From positions 19,161,001 through 19,225,000 of the forward strand of contig NW_024466512.1 in assembly GCF_017591425.1 (NCBI RefSeq): a stretch of 64,000 bases of DNA, in the 5' to 3' direction. The translations under genes and the position numbers were made by a program. The stretch comes from Ochotona curzoniae (taxonomy: Eukaryota; Chordata; Mammalia; Lagomorpha; Ochotonidae). Every line of letters begins with the position of its first letter. Positions within the stretch are counted from its first letter, which is position 1. Below, piece by piece: positions 60,287 to 64,000 of the stretch. The notes beneath the pieces are model-generated. The model searched no databases, was not told the origin of the DNA, and saw only the letters and a list, made by a program, of their open reading frames with translations.

Positions 60287-60302
60287 ACATATATATATAT
60301 AA
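60287..60302. repeat. (AT)n run
   Basis: Short AT run in old L1. Confidence 0.8.
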
Positions 60303-61611
60303 TGCGAGATGATCATACCGCTAAATATATATCTATTTTCTCAGATGTATAGCCATGTCTTTTGCCTAGTTTAGGAAAACTGAGGGAGTTTTCTACCACT
60401 TTTTGAGTATTTTTTCACTCTTATCCTTTTCTTCTTCTGAGGTTCTAGAAACGAATGTCATATATGTTTGTTATAGTCCTACAAACCTGTGAAACTCATT
60501 TTTTGTTTGTTTTTAGTTTCTTTTTGGTTTTTATTCTACTTTCTTTCTGTTTGGCTATTTTCAACTTTCCTAGCTTTAGGTTCAATGAGTATTTCCCATG
60601 GCTCTCCATTCTTCTGTCATTTATTATTTGTTCCTTGATATTTTCATTTTTGGTTATTGTATTTTTCATTCCTAAACCTTTCCTTTGGGTCCTTCTATGC
60701 ATCATCATTCCAGTGCCAGAGCTTTGCACATTTTCACTTGTTCAGAGGTGGTTTTAATTATGTTAACTCATTTATACAACGACTGCTATGAAATCTGTCA
60801 TACAACTCTGACATCTCTGTCACCTTGATGCTGACATACGCTTGTCCTCTTGTATTGAATTTGAGGTTTTCTTGACTCTTGGTATTGCATACATTTCACT
60901 GAATCCTAAATATTTAGGGTACATTGTTATGAGAATCTGAGGCCTATTTACGCCCTCTGCATTAGCTGTCTTTCTCCTCTAATACAACTCTGGCAGGGCT
61001 ATAGATACAGTTAGATGGGAATGTGACATCACTTTTCCTACAGGGCCTCCACTGCCTATTGGAGAGGCAAGGCTGACCTGGTGTGGGGGATTCCTATCTG
61101 CACTAAGACCCAGGATAGGAATGTGCCTTGTTGCTGCTTCCTGCGTGTTAGTCCTCAGATGCATGATATTTCCTCCTCACATCTGGGATACAAGACTCAA
61201 AAAATAATCCAGAAAACTCACCACTGTGTCGTTCCTCAGGTCCGTAAGATCCTGCACCAATCTTTCCTCTTCTTTTTATCATTCAGTCTTTTCATGCTTG
61301 TTTTAGACACAATGCCAGGGCTTTTTGTTATACAGAGTGGAAGGACTAGGAAAAACTCATGTACTCCATCTTTCCAGAAGTTGATCATGGCTATGTTGCT
61401 TACTATTGTACCCTCAACTTCAAACTCAGCTCCTTGCAGGGACTAGAACACTCTATAAATACAGCAGCTATTCCATGAATGGATGAGCCACTAATTGCTG
61501 CAAAACCATGGAATCCTAATGCCCCAAGGGTTCAAGGAAGCCCCTCCAATGTGTGCTCCTCTGCAATCCCACACTGCCAAGGGGCTTCTTCTGGAGACAG
61601 GTGCCTCTTTG

Positions 61612-61735
61612 TTCTCTGTAGTGGCCAGAGCTGGGCCAGACCAAAGCCAGGAACTAGTTCTTCAGGGTCTCTCCTGGGAGTGAGGGGCCCAAGCACGTGG
61701 GCCATCCTCCACTGCCTTTCCCAGGTACAACTGCA
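61612..61735 (-). repeat. C-SINE fragment
   Basis: Middle part only: 'AGTGGCCAGAGCTGGGCCAG', 'AAAGCCAGGAACTAG', 'GGGCCATCCTCCACTGCCTT'. Confidence 0.7.
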
Positions 61736-61739
61736 CAAG

Positions 61740-61840
61740 ATGTCCTGAAGAGTTATGTATCTATAAAATTGAGACAATCGTAGAACCAACTCCTCAGGTT
61801 GTGGTAGAGATTACAGATGTTAACGCATTTAGAAACACCT
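61740..61840 (-). repeat. MIR fragment
   Basis: Antisense MIR: 'TCTATAAAATTGAGACAATC...TCAGGTTGTGGTAGAGATTA' then 'GTTAACGCATTTAG'. Confidence 0.6.
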
Positions 61841-62389
61841 CTATTAAGTTGTGAAGTCTCCATAAATACAACTATGGTATGAAAAACTGAATTTCTGTCC
61901 ACCGGATTCCATCTGTTACTGATTTGCCTTTATTATTTCAGAAGTGATGTCATTTCGTTGCTGATTCATTCACAACTTGAAAATGGACCTCATCGCTCAG
62001 TTTCTCAGTCTCCTTCCCTTTGTGACAAGCTGTTGGTAATCTACAAATGGACTGGTCGTGCAGCTAAGGGTCTTTAGAATTTATTGAATTCTGATGTTCT
62101 TTCTTTTTTTAGCACTTACATCACCCCCTAATTGTTCCATTTTATAAACTCACATATTAGTTTCTTTAATTCTGCATATTTGCAGCTTAGCATAATAAGC
62201 CTTTATATCCACATACTGCACTTTATAGAGGTTTTCCATTGGATCATTGTAGGTGGCACAGATATAATAATACCCTTTCTTCTGTTGGTAACTACCGTCA
62301 TCATAATAACAAAATCATCTGCTTGTGGAAAATGCATTATATCCAGCCCCCTTCTTTTTCAGAGCTTTACCGGCATTTTCTAGAACGGG

Positions 62390-62525
62390 TTATACATGGT
62401 TACTAACTCCAGCTTTTCAAATGAGAAAACTAAGTTGAGAGAACTCAGTACCTTGCCTTAAGGTTACAGATTCACTAAGCATTGGAGTGGGCACTCTAAC
62501 CTAGACCTGTCTAAGATCCAGCATG
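62390..62525 (+). repeat. MIR fragment
   Basis: 'TTTTCAAATGAGAAAACTAAG...ACCTTGCCTTAAGGTTACAG' follows the MIR 3' half. Confidence 0.6.
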
Positions 62526-63098
62526 AGGGGTCTTGCCAGGGAATAGAACCTGCTTTTTGCAGTAGCAACAACAACAATCTCTGTACAGACCAATGGCATT
62601 GCTCCATAAGCATGCCCTTACCAGATCATGAAGTTGTTTGGATCCTGAGCAAACCCTGCTCAGAGAAATCAAAAATTCAAACAGCCATAAGGAGGAGGCC
62701 TGGGTTCTGCTTAATTGACCCAGTGTAATTATTCCCATTGAATTGCACTACATCTGGCCATGGATGTTCACTAAGCCAACTGGTCCAGTAGTTCCCTTCA
62801 GCACCTGCATTAGCTTGAAGGAAGCTAATTGCACAGAAAGTTCCTACTTAAATTGCTCAGTTGCTTATTCCCACCAAGGACAGAAACACACACACATACA
62901 CTTGCACACAAGGTGCCTTACACCTAAAAGGACTTTGTTAAAAAGACTTGCCCTTTAGCTTCCGGACTGTTTCTGAATGCAAGATCTAGACTCATTTTCA
63001 GAGTCTCAAACATCATAGCTATTCCAAACATCCTGAACAACACTCCTTTGCACAGCACAGAGCCCCTGTCTCACCCAATCCCTATCTACCACTGAAAC

Positions 63099-63121
63099 AG
63101 AGAGAGAGAGAGAGAGAGAGA
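63099..63121. repeat. (AG)n microsatellite
   Basis: AG run. Confidence 0.95.
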
Positions 63122-63337
63122 AAAGCAATAGGATCAGGAAAAACAACCTTGGCACAAGTTGCCTTTTTCTTTATGAATATAAGAAGATAAATTACAGCTT
63201 TTGCTAGTAACATATTTAATTAAAATTTAGGGGGTTGGAAAAGGCAGTTCTGGATGTCAGATTCCCAGTGATGTTTGCTAAGTCTGGTAGAATAGACACA
63301 TAGCCTTGTAAATAACTGGCATATTATATCCAGAGGG

Positions 63338-63370
63338 GTGTGTGTGTGTGTGTGTGTGTGTGTGTTGTGT
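63338..63370. repeat. (GT)n microsatellite
   Basis: GT run. Confidence 0.95.
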
Positions 63371-63568
63371 GAGGTTGTATTCACTTATAGTGAGAATAGC
63401 AATTAAATGATAACCAGTATTCCATTCTCCACTCTCCCTCAGCTCCATACTCATTTCACACCTTGTAACAATTTCATGCTTTTCCTGCTCCCCATTCAAG
63501 AAATCAGTCATCCTCCAAAGGCTTTCTCGGGTTGTTCTTTGAACTTTCTCCATCATACAGAAATCCAC

Positions 63569-63893
63569 TTCTTTTTTAAAGATTTATTTTTATTGGAAAG
63601 TTAGATTTACAGAGAGGAGACACACAGAGAAAGATCTTCCATCCATTGGTTCACTACCCACGTGGCTGCAATGGCTGGAGCTGAACTGATCCGAAGCCAG
63701 GAGCCAAGAGCTTCTTCCAGGTCTCCACATTTGTGCAGGGTTCTAGGCTTTGAGTCATTCTCAACTGCTTCCCCAGGCCACAAGTTGGGAGCTGGATGGG
63801 AAATGGGGCAGCCAGGATATGAACCAGCAGCCATATGGAATCCTGATGCCTGCATGGTAAGGACTTTAGCCTCTAGGCTACCACACAGGGCCC
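63569..63893 (-). repeat. Young C-SINE with target-site duplication
   Basis: Full antisense copy from 'AAAGATTTATTTTTATTGG' to 'CTACCACACAGGGCC'. Direct repeat AGAAATCCAC flanks it (63559-63568 and 63894-63903). Confidence 0.95.
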
Positions 63894-64000
63894 AGAAATC
63901 CACCTCTTTGGGGCACTATATATTTTTGCTCTTAATTGGACCAATTCCAGCTTTGTTCTGTAGTCTATCATCAAATCACACCGTGTCCCCCTAACAAGAT

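Larger units (their letters stand above)
59430..60990 (-). mobile_element. Old L1, ORF1/5'UTR part
   Basis: Antisense L1 5' region: 'TATCTGAGAATGTCTTGATT', 'TTGCTGCTTTCAAGATGTCT', 'TGTGACATGCCTTGGCATAG', interrupted by the SINE at 59795. Right end is estimated. Confidence 0.65.
40300..64000. other. 5' flank and intergenic DNA upstream of SORCS3
   Basis: No coding exon recognised. About 40.3-43.4 kb is unique, GC-rich at first. Beyond that the DNA is mostly L1, C-SINE and composite repeat copies. Repeat-free stretches at 45.85-46.85, 46.85-47.22, 49.65-51.33, 51.65-53.19 and 60.9-63.57 kb contain only MIR remnants and microsatellites. A head-to-head antisense lncRNA is known at human SORCS3 (SORCS3-AS1). 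Nothing in the raw sequence lets me place its exons. Confidence 0.8.

Overview
The window is a piece of a mammalian nuclear genome, almost certainly from a lagomorph. It carries about two dozen copies, old and young, of the tRNA-derived lagomorph C-SINE (CSINE). It also has L1 3' ends ending in a run of C-rich and G-rich tracts typical of lagomorph L1, plus ancient mammal-wide MIR and L1M relics. The sequence of the youngest SINE heads (for example at 28121 and 30485) looks more like pika (Ochotona) than rabbit to me, but that species call rests on memory of the subfamilies.

Only one protein-coding segment is well supported: the first exon of SORCS3, on the minus strand, with its start codon at 39963 and a consensus splice donor right after 39331. 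Its N-terminus, furin-type propeptide site and the first residues of the VPS10 domain identify it. It lies in a dense CpG island (about 39.1-41.1 kb) and has a well-placed TATA box on the minus strand at 40291-40283. Everything from 39330 down to 1 is therefore SORCS3 intron 1, and everything above about 40.3 kb is 5' flank and intergenic DNA. I see no other convincing coding exon.

Intron 1 (1-39330) holds MIRs, C-SINEs, a plus-strand patchwork of old L1 fragments (8.6-13.0 kb, antisense to SORCS3), two mammal-wide LTR-like relics, and one copy of an unusual composite repeat at 28960-31108. Several non-repetitive stretches carry clustered transcription-factor motifs. These are CRE plus AP-1 at 2.6-2.8 kb, AP-1, RFX-like, CRE-like and TATA at 15.9-16.0 kb, RFX X-box motifs at 18.56 and 38.81 kb, and an AT-rich, homeodomain-rich, repeat-free stretch at 35.7-36.2 kb.

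The 5' flank (40.3-64 kb) is first GC-rich and unique, then dominated by minus-strand L1: a 5' half at 43.5-45.8 kb, and a long old element from about 55 to 61 kb riddled with later insertions. Two more copies of the composite repeat lie at 48.0-49.6 and 57.9-59.4 kb.

The most unusual observation is that composite repeat. Three dispersed copies each have a GC-rich array of diverged ~58-60 bp tandem units, then several hundred bp of shared non-tandem sequence, and two keep an AATAAA/A-rich 3' end. That layout resembles the hominoid SVA retroposons, although an L1-derived origin is equally possible and cannot be settled here.
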